Shown in pieces: positions 1 through 8,899 of a DNA stretch of 64,000 nt. The stretch comes from Halictus rubicundus (taxonomy: Eukaryota; Arthropoda; Insecta; Hymenoptera; Halictidae): contig NW_027488580.1 of assembly GCF_050948215.1 (NCBI RefSeq), forward strand, positions 806,001-870,000. The letters are read 5' to 3'. A program made the position numbers and the translations under genes. Below the pieces are notes generated by a model. The model had not been told where the DNA came from, searched no databases, and saw only the letters and a program-made list of their open reading frames with translations. Positions within the stretch are counted from its first letter, which is position 1. Each line of letters opens with the position of its first letter.

Positions 1-340
1 TCCTATCCAATCTCTATCGTCTCCTTTCCTCTATCCTATCCAATCCCCTATCCTATCTTCTATCGTCTCCTGTCCTCTATCCTATCCAATAACCTATCCT
101 ATCCTCTATCCTATCCTATCCTCTATCCTATCCTATCCTCTATCCTATCCTATCCTCTATCCTATCCTATCCTCTATCCTATCCTATCCTCTATCCTATC
201 CTATCCTCTATCCTATCCTATCCTCAATCCTATCCTATCCTCTCCTATCCTTTATACTAACCAATCCTCTATCCTATCCTCTATCCTATCCTATCCTCTA
301 TCCTATCTTATCCTCTATCCTATCCCATCCTCTATCCTAT
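1..340 (+). repeat. 17-bp TATCC satellite, left flank of the full-length retrotransposon
   Basis: The stretch is made of the unit TATCCTATCCTATCCTC and variant monomers. It aligns without any length change to 7115-7454 (same module order, starting with the AATCTCTATCGTCTCC marker at 9 versus 7123), so it is one copy of a higher-order block found elsewhere in the array. It ends at the target-site duplication 322-340. There is no gene. The + strand has few G bases. Confidence 0.95.
322..340. repeat. 19-bp target-site duplication, 3' side of copy 1
   Basis: ATCCCATCCTCTATCCTAT lies directly before the T tract and recurs exactly at 6726-6744, directly beyond the 5' end of the element. The base before it here (T) differs from the element base at 6725 (C), so the shared length is exactly 19. 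Because the target is a repeat, the match alone is weak evidence. The rarer TCCCATCC variant inside it makes it convincing. Confidence 0.85.
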
Positions 341-362
341 TTTTTTTTTTTTTTTTTTTTTT
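341..362 (-). other. Poly(A) tail of copy 1 (T tract on + strand)
   Basis: Twenty-two T residues on the plus strand join the element 3' UTR to the satellite. They mark the 3' end of the element and the point where target-primed reverse transcription began. The T at 340 belongs either to the target or to the tail and cannot be assigned. Confidence 0.9.
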
Positions 363-778
363 CGAGGAGGTAATCTCGTTACGGATACCCGAACCCCCCC
401 GGGGGGGGGGGGGGGGGGGGGGTCCGGGTTATGTGGGACTCCTCGGCTGGTTGGTGCAACGCCGAGTATACCCACTAACTCCTCCCCGTCCGTCCCTAGA
501 CTCCTGGGGGCACCCGTGCTCTGCGCGCGCATGTCAATCCGGTGTGCCCCCGCCTTAGCATACCACCCAGGGGGGGACGCGGCCCCCTCCCGTACCTACT
601 CTATCCGAAGGCACCACGCAACGGACGACGTGGCGCCTTCCCCCCTGTTAGGCCGCCCGATGAGCATCCGAGCCCCCGCTCGAGATGCCCGGCGGCCTCC
701 GGGGACGCCGTTGGTGACCGAGTGTAAGGGGATATCCGATCCCCCGCCTCGAGATCATCAAGGGCGTCCCCGCTCGCG
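363..778 (-). other. 3' UTR of the retrotransposon, copy 1
   Basis: This lies between the ORF2 stop codon (TGA, minus strand, 779-781) and the poly(A). It is GC-rich, has no coding signal, and is repeated almost base for base in copy 2 at about 40467-40874. It contains a C7/G22 palindromic tract at 394-422 and a run of seven G at 570-576 that is eight G in copy 2. In R1-clade and R2 elements the 3' UTR is the part recognised by the reverse transcriptase; that role is inferred here. Confidence 0.8.
387..429 (-). other. Predicted 3'-terminal stem-loop with C/G homopolymer tract
   Basis: On the plus strand ACCCGAACC (387-395) can pair with GGTCCGGGT (421-429) with one G-U type mismatch. It encloses a C7 run followed by G22 that can extend the stem. 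Copy 2 keeps the same stem, but its G tract is G9, T, GG. The hairpin lies about 25 nt before the poly(A). Tract length is a likely place for slippage or assembly error. Confidence 0.55.
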
Positions 779-1916
779 TCAGAGGCGTCGCAACGGGGGT
801 ACGCCCCCGGGGCGTACCCTGCGCCGCCTCCCCCCCCTTCGGCCGGGATCGTGATTACGCTCCCGATCCCGTTCCGCAGCCTCCTTCCGCAGCATAACCC
901 GCTCGCAGAAGGAAGCGAACCCCCTCCACGCCTCCTCGCCACCGGCTGCCGCAGCGACGACAGCCGGGAGCGAGAGGTCGTGGCCCACCGCGCGCCGCAG
1001 GGCACGGCGCTCTCCCCCCCATGCCGGACACTCCTCCAGAGTGTGTTGCGCCGTGTCCCGCGGCTCGCCGCAGTGGTGACACGCCTCCTCGGTCTCCCTC
1101 CCGATGCGACACAGGTAGTCGCCGAAGCACCCGTGCCCGCTCATCACCTGCGTCACACGGTAGGAGACCCTATGCCCCATCCATCCCCTGTTCCATTGAT
1201 CGAACATCGGGAGGATGGCCCGAACGGCCCGCCTCTCGCCCTCCCTCGTCCCGGGAAGGCTATCGCGCCACTCCCGGGCTGCGTGCCGCCGAGCATGTCG
1301 CCTGAGCTCATCCACCATGAGCCGCGCCTGATCCGGGGCCACCCCCCGGAGCCGGAGTTCCCTGGAGTGCGTATGCACATCCGCCAACACGCGGGCCTCC
1401 AGCTCGAGGGGGATCAGCCCCGACATCACCATCGCCGTCGCGTATGAAATGGTGCGGTACCCCCGCACGATGCCTATGGCCAGCCTGCGCTCGATGCGAC
1501 GCAGCAGCGACCGTGTGCCGCCACTGCGCCCCCTAGCCAAGACATCGCGCGCCCACACAGGGGCTCCGTACAGGACCAAAACTCGCACCACCACCGCGAA
1601 CAGACGACGCACCCGTCCACAGGGTCCCCCGAGATTCGGGAGAAGGCGACCGAGCGCAGCGGTCGCCCTCTCCGCCCGGGGCGCCAGCGACTCAAGGTGG
1701 CGGTCAAAACGCCACCGGCCGTCAAGCTCGAGTCCCAGGTACCGCATCTGGGACCCGACCTTGACCATCCCCTCCCCCACGCAGATCCAGCACTGGGGAG
1801 GCGCCGCCAACCGGGCCGAGCGGAGAAACCACATGGCCCTGGTTTTCTCGACGGACACCTCTAGGCCCAGCGACCGGATCGCGCGCACCGCGCGCCACGC
1901 GCCGCGCGCCACGCGC
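779..1916 (-). pseudogene. Retrotransposon ORF2, 3' part: end of reverse transcriptase and C-terminal CCHC domain (out of frame with its 5' part)
   Basis: This reading frame carries the second half of the ORF2 protein. The open frame extends upstream to 2050 but is real only from the 14-bp duplication at 1889-1916. Numbering from 2050, it shows the late reverse-transcriptase motifs LEVSVEKT (63-70) and MRYLGLELDG (102-111). Next come the R1-type linker with GYRTISYATA (197-206), then YRVTQVMSGHGCFGDYL (297-313), and finally a zinc knuckle with C324, C327, H336, C341 (CX2CX8HX4C, bases 1028-1081). It ends at TGA, 779-781. The protein would bind nucleic acid and complete the polymerase thumb, but here it is separated from the YADD catalytic part by a frameshift. 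Copy 2 preserves the same frame for bases 779-1680 with one amino-acid difference (Met281 here is Val there). Confidence 0.88.
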
Positions 1917-4113
1917 CGCGCTCCGCCAGGCAGATGGCCTCCTTCGCATACCTCCCGGTGGCCAATACCAGCGTGTCGTCGGCGTAACACGTCAGGCTGA
2001 CCCCGGGAGGCATCTCCTCCCGCAGGACGCGATCGTACGCAAGATTCCACAGCAACGGGCCCAACACCGAGCCCTGCGGAACCCCGCGCACGACGCCCTT
2101 GCGCACCATCCCGTACCGGCCGGGATACTCTATACCCCTGTCGGAGAGATAGCTCCCAATCACCCTTCTGAGATACAGAGGCACCCGGTGGAAGACCAGG
2201 GCCTCCATTATCCGATCCCAGGGGACGGTGTTGAACGCGTTAGCGATATCCAAGGATATCGCCAACGCAACACCGCCCCCCCTCGTACAGGCCTCCGAGA
2301 GAGCCCTCACCCGCCGAATAGCGTCGACGGTGGAGAGACCCTCCCGGAAGCCGAATTGAACCCCGCTCAGATCGGGGACCCCTCCCGCCGACAGGTGCCG
2401 GACGAGGCGTCCAACGAGTACGCGCTCGAACAACTTCCCCGCCTCGTCCAGCAGACAAATTGGCCGGTACCCTGAGGGCGAGTCCCGGGACTTGCCCCCC
2501 TTCGGAAGGAGGACCAACCTGCCCGACTTCCACTCCGTGGGGAACACCCCCTCCCTCAGACAGCCGTTATACAGCTGCCGGAGTTCGGCGGCGAGTCCCC
2601 CCTCCAAGGCCAAGACCAACGCGCGGCCCGGCACCCCGTCCGGGCCCGGGGCCTTGCGGCCCACCCGCCGCGCCCTGGCCATCGCCTCACCCAGCTCGCC
2701 GGCCGACACCTCCCACTCTGCGGACCAGGAGAGAGGCTCCTGTTCCCAATGGGAGCGGCGCAGTTGTCCCCCCTCTCGCGGGAAGAGGGACGCCACCACT
2801 CCCTCGAGCAGGTGGGGGTCCATCGACTCCGTCACCGGAGGCGCCCACGCGCGCAGCTTGTTCATGACAAGCTTGTACGGGCGCCCCCATGGATCGGAGT
2901 CCACCGTGCCGACGAGCTCCGACCACGCGTCGGCCTTGGCCCGCGCGATAGCCCTGCGGAGAACCCCGAGCGCGGCTCGGTACTCCCCGCCGAGCCTCGC
3001 CGTCGCCTCCTCGTCGTCGCGCCTCCTACGCGCTCGGCCGTACCGACGCCGCGCGGCATTGCAGGCACGCCGGAGCTCCGCAATGCCGGCGGACCACCAG
3101 TACGCCGCCCTCCTGGGGGCGAACCGGCTGCGGGGCATGGCGGTGTCGCACACCGCCGTCATTACCTCCCGCAGCCGCCTCGCCCCTTGCGCAGGCGCCA
3201 GCTCGGACAGGGCCGGCCCCGTCCATGTCGCCGCGGCTACCGCGGCCCCGAACGCGTCCGCGTCCAGCCGCTTCAAGGCCCATCGCGGCCGTCGGTCCCC
3301 CCGGCCCGGCCGGGAATCCCGCGCGTGGAGGGTGGGCCACACGTCCATGACGATGGGCGTATGGTCTGACGCAATCTCTATCTCCTCGGCCACCCTCCAT
3401 CCCGACACCCGGCGCACGGCCGAGGGAGTCCCCCATGTCAGGTCGACAATCGAGACCCCCTGCGGACGCACGCACGTCGGCGTGGATCCCCGGTTAATCA
3501 ACCGGAGATCCAGGCCGGCCGCCCAGGTTAACACCTCGCTACCCCTAGTGGTCGTCCTGGGACTTCCCCACGATACCGCGTGGGCATTGAAGTCTCCCAA
3601 AACGAGAACCGGGCGGGCGCTGCACCGCGCGATGCAGCTGTTCAGCCCGCCCAGGAACCCCCGAAATTGATCGAGGCCACAGCTCGGCGAGATGTAGATC
3701 CCGACAACCGCGATGTCCCCCCATTGCACCGCCACGAATCCCTCGCCCCGCTCCAGAAGGGAGACCGACGGGGACCCGGGGCGGCTTCCCGCCACTATTA
3801 CTACGGAGCCGATCTCGTCCCCCACCCAGAAGGGGTGTTCGGGGATTGCGTACGGCTCCGCCGCAACTGCCAGCCCAGCCCCCCACTCGCGCACGGCTTG
3901 GACAAACAGGTCCTGTGCCGCGCGCGAGTGGTTGAGGTTCGCCTGCAGAACCGGAGTAGGATTAAAAGTACCTACTCTAACATGGGCTCTGCAGAGTCCC
4001 CTCCCTGGGAGGTCCGGGCCCCCGGCGCCGTCTGCGGCCGCTGCGCGGATGCAGCCCCAGACGCGCCCTTCTCTTTCGTCGCCGCGCGGCCCCTCTTGGG
4101 AGCCGGGGCACAC
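1861..4113 (-). pseudogene. Retrotransposon ORF2, 5' part: APE endonuclease and reverse transcriptase, ending early at TAG after a frameshift
   Basis: The open frame runs from 4113 to a TAG at 1861-1863. Its first codon is GTG, not ATG; the sequence likely used begins near the ORF1 stop (3972-3974). Numbering from 4113, the apurinic-type endonuclease shows QANLNHS (57-63), AEPY (85-88), GDFN (173-176) and SDH (249-251). The reverse transcriptase shows LVLLPKGG (533-540), GYRPI (548-552), SLDIANAFN (620-628), GVPQGS (677-682) and CYADD (709-713, bases 1975-1989). Endonuclease plus polymerase nick the target and copy the RNA by target-primed reverse transcription. The last about 18 residues are frameshifted junk caused by the 14-bp duplication at 1889-1916. 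No other stop or lost catalytic residue is seen in this part, so the break looks recent. Confidence 0.92.
1889..1916. repeat. Perfect 14-bp tandem duplication that shifts the ORF2 frame
   Basis: CGCGCGCCACGCGC occurs twice back to back (1889-1902 and 1903-1916). Fourteen is 2 modulo 3. That is exactly the shift between the frame carrying YADD (ending at 1861) and the frame carrying the rest of ORF2 (ending at 779). The site lies about 20 codons after YADD. Copy 2 does not reach this region, so it cannot show whether the duplication is private to copy 1. A sequencing or assembly artefact in this GC-rich stretch is possible. Confidence 0.88.
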
Positions 4114-6131
4114 GCTTTGGCCCCGAATCTATGGCCCGATGGTCTCCCCAGGTCCGCGCAGAGCGGACACCTGGGGGCGGCCTTACAGGCCGAAGCCCGG
4201 TGCTCCGCCGCCCCGCAGCGGTAGCACATCGCGCCTCTGTCGACCGCGCTCTTGCATGTCGCCCGCGTGTGCCCCGTCTCCAAACAACGGAAGCATTGGA
4301 GGGGCCGCTCCCTCAGCGCCTCGACGCGGGCCGAGGACCAGCCGACCAGCAGCCGGCCTCCCGCCAACACTTTCTTGACGGCCGCGAGGGGGCCCTGGGC
4401 CCAACAGGAGCCCAGCGCCTGCTCCGAGGCGGGTCTGCGGATCTCGCCGACCCGGAACTCCGCCGCGGAACACCCCCCCGCCGCCGCCAGCGCCGCCGCT
4501 ACGTCCCCGGGCGACACCGAGTCGTCCAGGCCCGCCACGCGCACCTCGCCGCGCTTGACCGCCTGGGAGACCTTAACCCCGGTCCCCCCAAGCGCCTCGG
4601 CGATCCTCCCGGAGAGGGCCCGTGCCTTCTCCTGGCACCCCGTGCCCCTGACCTCCAGGAGGATCCCGCCGGTTTTCGACCGCCTGGGAAGCACCCCCGA
4701 CTCGATCCCGATAGCCTTGAGGTCCACCCTCTCTTTTGCCCTGGCCATCACCTCCGAATAAGTGAGCTTGCAGCTCTCGGGGATGGTGATGGCCACTGCT
4801 CCCGTTCTGGGGGTGCGTCCCAGGCCACCGTCCCTCCCGGCGGCGGGCTTCGCCGCGCTCGCGCCGCCCTGCACTCGTGCGCCGCCCGCCGCCCTCGGCT
4901 CCCTCGCAGCCTGCAGCCGTGAAGCGGCGGCAGCTGCCTCGGCCGCGGCTGCTCTCGCCGCAGCCTCCTCCGCGGCCATCTTCTTCTTGGCCCTCTTCGC
5001 CGCCTTGCTCGTCACCTCCATCCACGAGGCCGGGACGACCGGTGGCGGAATGATAACGGGGGGCACCACCCTCACGTTGGACACGACCACCGGTCCAGTC
5101 CCCTTGGTGACAGACGTCGCCGGCAGAGAAGCCACCGGCGTCGCCTCGCGCGCCGATTTACCCTCCGCCCGGAGGGCCGGGGCCAACCCGGCCAGAATCG
5201 TCCGGAACCGCTCCTCCATCCGGGCCTCTAGCTCCCGGTTCCTGGCCGTTATCAGCGCGCCGACCCGGAGAAGCAGGGCTTCGGAGTCCAAAACTCCCGC
5301 TCCCTCCCCCGACGGTCCCATCGCCTCCATCCCCCGCGTACGGACCCCCGCTGTCGAGGAGGCGGGGGGCGCTTCCCCTATTGGCGCATGTCCCGCCCGG
5401 CGACCGCTGTCGGTGTTCGCCCGCCGCCCGGCCTCCATTGACCGGAGCCTCGCCCGGAGGTCACCCGCCTCCTTCGCGAGGGCCGCGTTCTGCTCGCGGA
5501 GGCGGGCCACCTCCTGGCTACCCTGCCACGCCATCCCGGTAAAGCACCGCTGCATCAAGGTGGTGCAGTGGGCCCTGGCGACTGCAGAACAATCCCGCAA
5601 GTCTTTAGCCAGGTCCCCCTTGAGGCCCTTTGAGACGGTGGAGACTCTCTCCACCCTCAACATCGCCTCCTCCACCTCCCCTACTAGCTGCGCTGTCGGC
5701 ATCCTCCCACCCAGCTCGATGAGGTCATCCACCCTCCTCGTCTGACTCCTCTCGGCGCGGCCGCCGAGGGCCAGATCCATGGTGGGCGTCCCCGACGAGC
5801 CCTCCCCGGGGTCCGTCCGCGACACCGACCCGCCGCGGGTGTGCTGCCCCCCCTCTAACCGGGCACGCTTGGGGTCAGAGACCCCAGATGTCGCGCCCCG
5901 CTTCTCCGCGCCCCCGCGCGTCACGATCGAGCCGACGGAGCTCGAGATGGAGATGATTGTTTCATCCCCATCCGAGTCCTCGTCCGCGATGACCACGACC
6001 GCGTCCTCCCCGGCAGTAATCGTTGCCATCCCCTCCCCGTCAGTGACCGCTGCCGTCTCTTCCCCCGCCGCAGCTGCTGCCGTATCGGCAGCCTCCCCCA
6101 CAACATCAAGGTTTTTATTATACGATTCCAT
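3972..6131 (-). CDS. Retrotransposon ORF1: gag-like nucleic-acid-binding protein with three CCHC zinc knuckles (intact)
   Basis: This frame gives 719 residues from the ATG at 6131 to TAG at 3972-3974. The open frame reaches 6209, but the first triplet there is TTG. The ATG at 6131 has G at -3 and G at +4, a fair initiation context. The protein has an acidic, Ser-rich N-terminus and a basic patch (PKRAR). It then has a predicted coiled coil at about 202-236 (VARLREQNAALAKEAGDLRA), an Ala/Lys-rich helix at about 374-411, and a pre-knuckle domain. Three knuckles follow at about 613-626, 636-649 and 655-674: CX2CX4HX4C twice, then CX2CX8HX6C. This order is characteristic of R1-clade ORF1 proteins, which bind element RNA and form the ribonucleoprotein; in TRAS/SART they help reach the target chromatin. 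ORF1 overlaps the ORF2 frame and its stop lies about 14 codons before the endonuclease's first motif. Confidence 0.9.
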   Translation of the reverse strand: MESYNKNLDVVGEAADTAAAAAGEETAAVTDGEGMATITAGEDAVVVIADEDSDGDETIISISSSVGSIVTRGGAEKRGATSGVSDPKRARLEGGQHTRGGSVSRTDPGEGSSGTPTMDLALGGRAERSQTRRVDDLIELGGRMPTAQLVGEVEEAMLRVERVSTVSKGLKGDLAKDLRDCSAVARAHCTTLMQRCFTGMAWQGSQEVARLREQNAALAKEAGDLRARLRSMEAGRRANTDSGRRAGHAPIGEAPPASSTAGVRTRGMEAMGPSGEGAGVLDSEALLLRVGALITARNRELEARMEERFRTILAGLAPALRAEGKSAREATPVASLPATSVTKGTGPVVVSNVRVVPPVIIPPPVVPASWMEVTSKAAKRAKKKMAAEEAAARAAAAEAAAAASRLQAAREPRAAGGARVQGGASAAKPAAGRDGGLGRTPRTGAVAITIPESCKLTYSEVMARAKERVDLKAIGIESGVLPRRSKTGGILLEVRGTGCQEKARALSGRIAEALGGTGVKVSQAVKRGEVRVAGLDDSVSPGDVAAALAAAGGCSAAEFRVGEIRRPASEQALGSCWAQGPLAAVKKVLAGGRLLVGWSSARVEALRERPLQCFRCLETGHTRATCKSAVDRGAMCYRCGAAEHRASACKAAPRCPLCADLGRPSGHRFGAKACAPAPKRGRAATKEKGASGAASAQRPQTAPGARTSQGGDSAEPMLE

Positions 6132-6572
6132 ATCTGGTCCCACGAGATTGGCAGGAAAAAACACGTCCGCCCGGGCAGAGCCTCCTTGCCCGGGTAAGGC
6201 TAATTTCAACTGGAGTTCGCCAGGTATCCAGAGATGGTGCGCTAGTGGCTGATGTACCCCACCAGCCGCGCCCTGTAGCCAGGGCGTACCCTCTCACCGC
6301 GCACCTAAGCTTAGGGCATTAGGGATTTTTATAGAGGTTATCATCCTCGCGGCCCGGCCGATTAAGGCAAGACCACCGTTCCGGTAAAACATGACCACCG
6401 GTTTACGGCAAGGGCCCTGCGGCGACCTCCCCGGTCGTTATCGCAGGACCCATTCCGCGGTTTTTTATCCCTCCGTGTGAGCCTTACCGGCAAGGGAGGC
6501 CCTGCCAGGATCCGAAGATCCCGCCGGCATCGCCTCATACATCATTGGGACTACTTTCCGCGGAATACCCCT

Positions 6573-6725
6573 CGCTCCGTTAGCAACACACAACTATGTG
6601 TGTTCCCAGGGACCACCACGAGGAGGTGGAGCGTAGAGGATTTTAGGGATATGACCGCCACCACTGTGGCATACCTAGTAGTGGATCCGAGTCACCACTA
6701 CTAAGCCCATATCCCCTCGGTCCCC
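6573..6725 (-). ncRNA. HDV-like self-cleaving ribozyme at the exact 5' end of the retrotransposon
   Basis: Read on the minus strand, every helix of the nested double pseudoknot can be drawn. P1 is GGGGACC (6725-6719) with GGTCCCT (6614-6608), seven pairs with a G-U wobble at the cleavage-side pair. P2 is CGCTCC (6633-6628) with GGAGCG (6578-6573). P3 is ACC (6627-6625) with GGT (6617-6615), closed by L3 TCCTCGT. P1.1 is CC of L3 with GG directly after P1. P4 is AACACACA (6604-6597) with TGTGTGTT (6592-6585), loop TAGT. J4/2 is GCTAAC (6584-6579), with the presumed catalytic C at 6583. J1/2 is long (85 nt) and holds its own 9-bp hairpin. Predicted cleavage is between 6726 and 6725, exactly the satellite/element junction. 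HDV-like ribozymes are established at 5' ends of R2 and several other non-LTR families; activity here is inferred from fold only. Confidence 0.85.
6676..6703 (-). other. 9-bp hairpin within the ribozyme J1/2 insertion
   Basis: TAGTAGTGG (6676-6684) and CCACTACTA (6695-6703) are perfect inverted repeats around a 10-nt loop. They lie in the 85-nt segment between the P1 and P2 strands of the ribozyme. Folding this insertion back would bring P1 and P2 close together, which may explain how the long J1/2 is tolerated. Confidence 0.7.
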
Positions 6726-6744
6726 ATCCCATCCTCTATCCTAT
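6726..6744. repeat. 19-bp target-site duplication, 5' side of copy 1
   Basis: This is an exact copy of 322-340, placed immediately outside the element's 5' terminus. The satellite continues beyond it with CCAATCCTCTATCC. That is the same continuation found after the uninterrupted paralogous sites at 7436-7454 and 15342-15360. Confidence 0.85.
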
Positions 6745-7080
6745 CCAATCCTCTATCCTATCCTCTATCCTATCCTCTATCCTATCCTATCCTCAACCCT
6801 ATCCTATCCTCATTCCTATCCTATAGTCCATTATATCCTATCCGCTATCCTATCATATCCTCTATCCTATCCAATCCTCTATCCTATCCTCTATCCTATC
6901 CTATCCTCTATCCTTACCTATCCTCTATCCTATCCTATCCTCTATCCTATCCTATCCTCTATCCTAACCTATCCTCTATCCTATCCTATCCTCTATCCTA
7001 TCCTATCCTGTATCCTATCCTATCCTCTATCCTATCCTATCCTCTATCCTGTCCTATCCTCTATAATATCGTATCCTCTA

Positions 7081-8520
7081 TCATATCCTATCCTCTTTCC
7101 TATAATATCATCTATCCTATCCAATCTCTATCGTCTCCTTTCCTCTATCCTATCCAATCCCCCATCCTATCTTCTATCGTCTCCTGTCCTCTATCCTATC
7201 CAATAACCTATCCTATCCTCTATCCTATCCTATCCTCTATCCTATCCTATCCTCTATCCTATCCTATCCTCTATCCTATCCTATCCTCTATCCTATCCTA
7301 TCCTCTATCCTATCCTATCCTCTATCCTATCCTATCCTCAATCCTATCCTATCCTCTCCTATCCTTTATACTAACCAATCCTCTATCCTATCCTCTATCC
7401 TATCCTATCCTCTATCCTATCTTATCCTCTATCCTATCCCATCCTCTATCCTATCCAATCCTCTATCCTATCCTCTATCCTATCCTATCCTCAACCCTAT
7501 CCTATCCTCATTCCTATCCTATAGTCCATTATATCCTATCCGCTATCCTATCATATCCTCTATCCTATCCAATCCTCTATCCTATCCTCTATCCTATCCT
7601 CTATCCTATCCTATACTCTATCCTATCCTATCCTCTATCCTATCCTATCCTCTATCCTATCCTATCCTCTATCCTATCCTATCCTCTATCCTAACCTATC
7701 ATCTATCCTATCCTATCCTCTATCCTATCCTATCCTGTATCCTATCCTATCCTCTATCCTATCCTATCCTCTATCCTGTCCTATCCTCTATCATATCCTA
7801 TCCTCTTTCCTATTATATCATCTATCTTATCCAATCTCTATCGTCTCCTTTCCTCCATCCTATCCAATCCCCTATCTTATCTTCTATCGTCTCCTGTCCT
7901 CTATGCTATCCAATCCCCTATCCTATCCTCTATCCTATCCTATCCTCTATCCTATCCTACCCTCAATCCTATCCTATCCTATGCTCTATCCTATTCTATA
8001 CTCTATCCTATCAAATCCTCTATCCTATCCTATTCTCTATCCTATCCTATCTTCTATCCTATCCTATCATCTATCCTAACCTATCCTCTATCCTATCCTA
8101 TCCTCTATCCTATCCTATCCTGTATCCTATCCTATCCTCTATCCTATCCTATCCTCTATCCTATCCTATCCTCTATAATATCGTATACTCTATCATATCC
8201 TATCCTCTTTCCTATAATATCATCTATCCTATCCAATCTCTATCGTCTCCTTTCCTCTATCCTATCCAATCCCCTATCCTATCTGCTATCGTCTCCTGTC
8301 ATCTATCCTATCCAATCCCTTATCCTATCCTCTATCCTATCCTACCCTCAATCCTATCCTATCCTATGCTCTATCCTATCCTATCCTCTATCCTATCCTA
8401 TCCTATCCTCTATCCTATCCTATCCTCTATCCTATCCTATCCTCTATCCTATCCTATCCTCTATACTATCCTATCCTCTATCCTATCCTATCCTCTATCC
8501 TATCCCATCCTCTATCCTAT
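7081..8520 (+). repeat. Segmentally duplicated satellite block, family A, copy 1
   Basis: This block recurs at about 14970-16510 (offset about 7.89 kb) and in part at about 18840-19560 (offset about 11.05 kb). Shared rare variants include CCTCCATCC after the AATCTC marker (7852, 15746, 18902), a CTATGCTATCC monomer, and CTATCAAATCC. Shared rare variants in the same order indicate kilobase-scale duplication rather than independent mutation of monomers. Confidence 0.7.
7115..7454 (+). repeat. Uninterrupted paralogue of the copy 1 target block (empty site 7436-7454)
   Basis: This block aligns with 1-340 at a constant offset of 7114. It contains the same 19 bp as the target-site duplication at 7436-7454, followed directly by CCAATCCTCTATCC as on the 5' side of the element. 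A second empty-site paralogue at 15342-15360 agrees even better with the 5' flank. Together they show the state before insertion. Confidence 0.8.
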
Positions 8521-8899
8521 CCAATCCTCTATCCTATACTATCCTCTATCCTATCCTATCCTATCCTCTATCCTATCCAATCCCCTATCCTATCCACTAT
8601 CCTATCCTATCCTCTATCCTATCCTATCCTCTATCCCATCCTATCCTCTATCCTATCCTATCCTCTTTCCTATAATATCCTCTATCCTATCCAATCTCTA
8701 TCGTCTCCTTTCCTCTATCCTATCCAATCCCCTATCGTATCTTCTATCTTCTCCTGTCCTCTATCCTATCCAATCCCCTATCCTATCCTCTAACCCATCC
8801 TATCCTCTATCCTATCCTATCCTCTATCCCATCCTATCCTCTATCCTATCATATCCTCTATCCTATACTATCCTCTATCCTATCCTATCCTATCCTCTA

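Larger units (their letters stand above)
341..6725 (-). mobile_element. Full-length R1-clade non-LTR retrotransposon (copy 1)
   Basis: A GC-rich 6,385-bp unit sits inside the G-poor satellite. Read on the minus strand it has a 5' UTR that opens with an HDV-like ribozyme fold (6573-6725), ORF1 (gag-like, three CCHC knuckles), an overlapping ORF2 (APE endonuclease, reverse transcriptase, CCHC), a 3' UTR and a 22-nt poly(A). Exact 19-bp target-site duplications flank it. The domain order, three ORF1 knuckles and the C-terminal CX2CX8HX4C knuckle fit the R1 clade, the group that also holds the telomere-repeat elements TRAS and SART. I cannot assign the lineage without a tree. The copy is full length but ORF2 carries a frameshift, so it cannot be autonomous as read. 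No internal promoter was recognised. Confidence 0.93.
6132..6725 (-). other. 5' UTR of the retrotransposon, copy 1
   Basis: This 594-nt leader precedes the ORF1 ATG. The first 153 nt fold as an HDV-like ribozyme. The rest (6132-6572) is GC-rich and non-coding, with short inverted repeats, and I see no convincing promoter box, initiator or tandem repeats in it. In R2-type elements the same arrangement goes with co-transcription from the host locus rather than an own promoter. Confidence 0.75.

Noticed and set aside
516..854. Plus-strand open frames within the retrotransposon (516-854, 851-1447, 2492-3670, 4762-5745, 6477-6704)
   Set aside because: They are antisense shadows of ORF1, ORF2 and the UTRs in GC-rich sequence, with no recognisable domain and start codons unrelated to any context.
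4015..4021. GGGCCCG as a -1 frameshift heptamer between ORF1 and ORF2
   Set aside because: Its phase relative to the ORF1 codons is wrong for X XXY YYZ slippage.
6132..6209. ORF1 start at 6209
   Set aside because: The triplet there is TTG. The first in-frame ATG, in fair context, is at 6131.
341..6725. R2-type element
   Set aside because: The ribozyme resembles the R2 arrangement, but two ORFs, an N-terminal APE endonuclease in ORF2 and CCHC knuckles in ORF1 place it with the R1 clade. R2 has one ORF and a restriction-like endonuclease.
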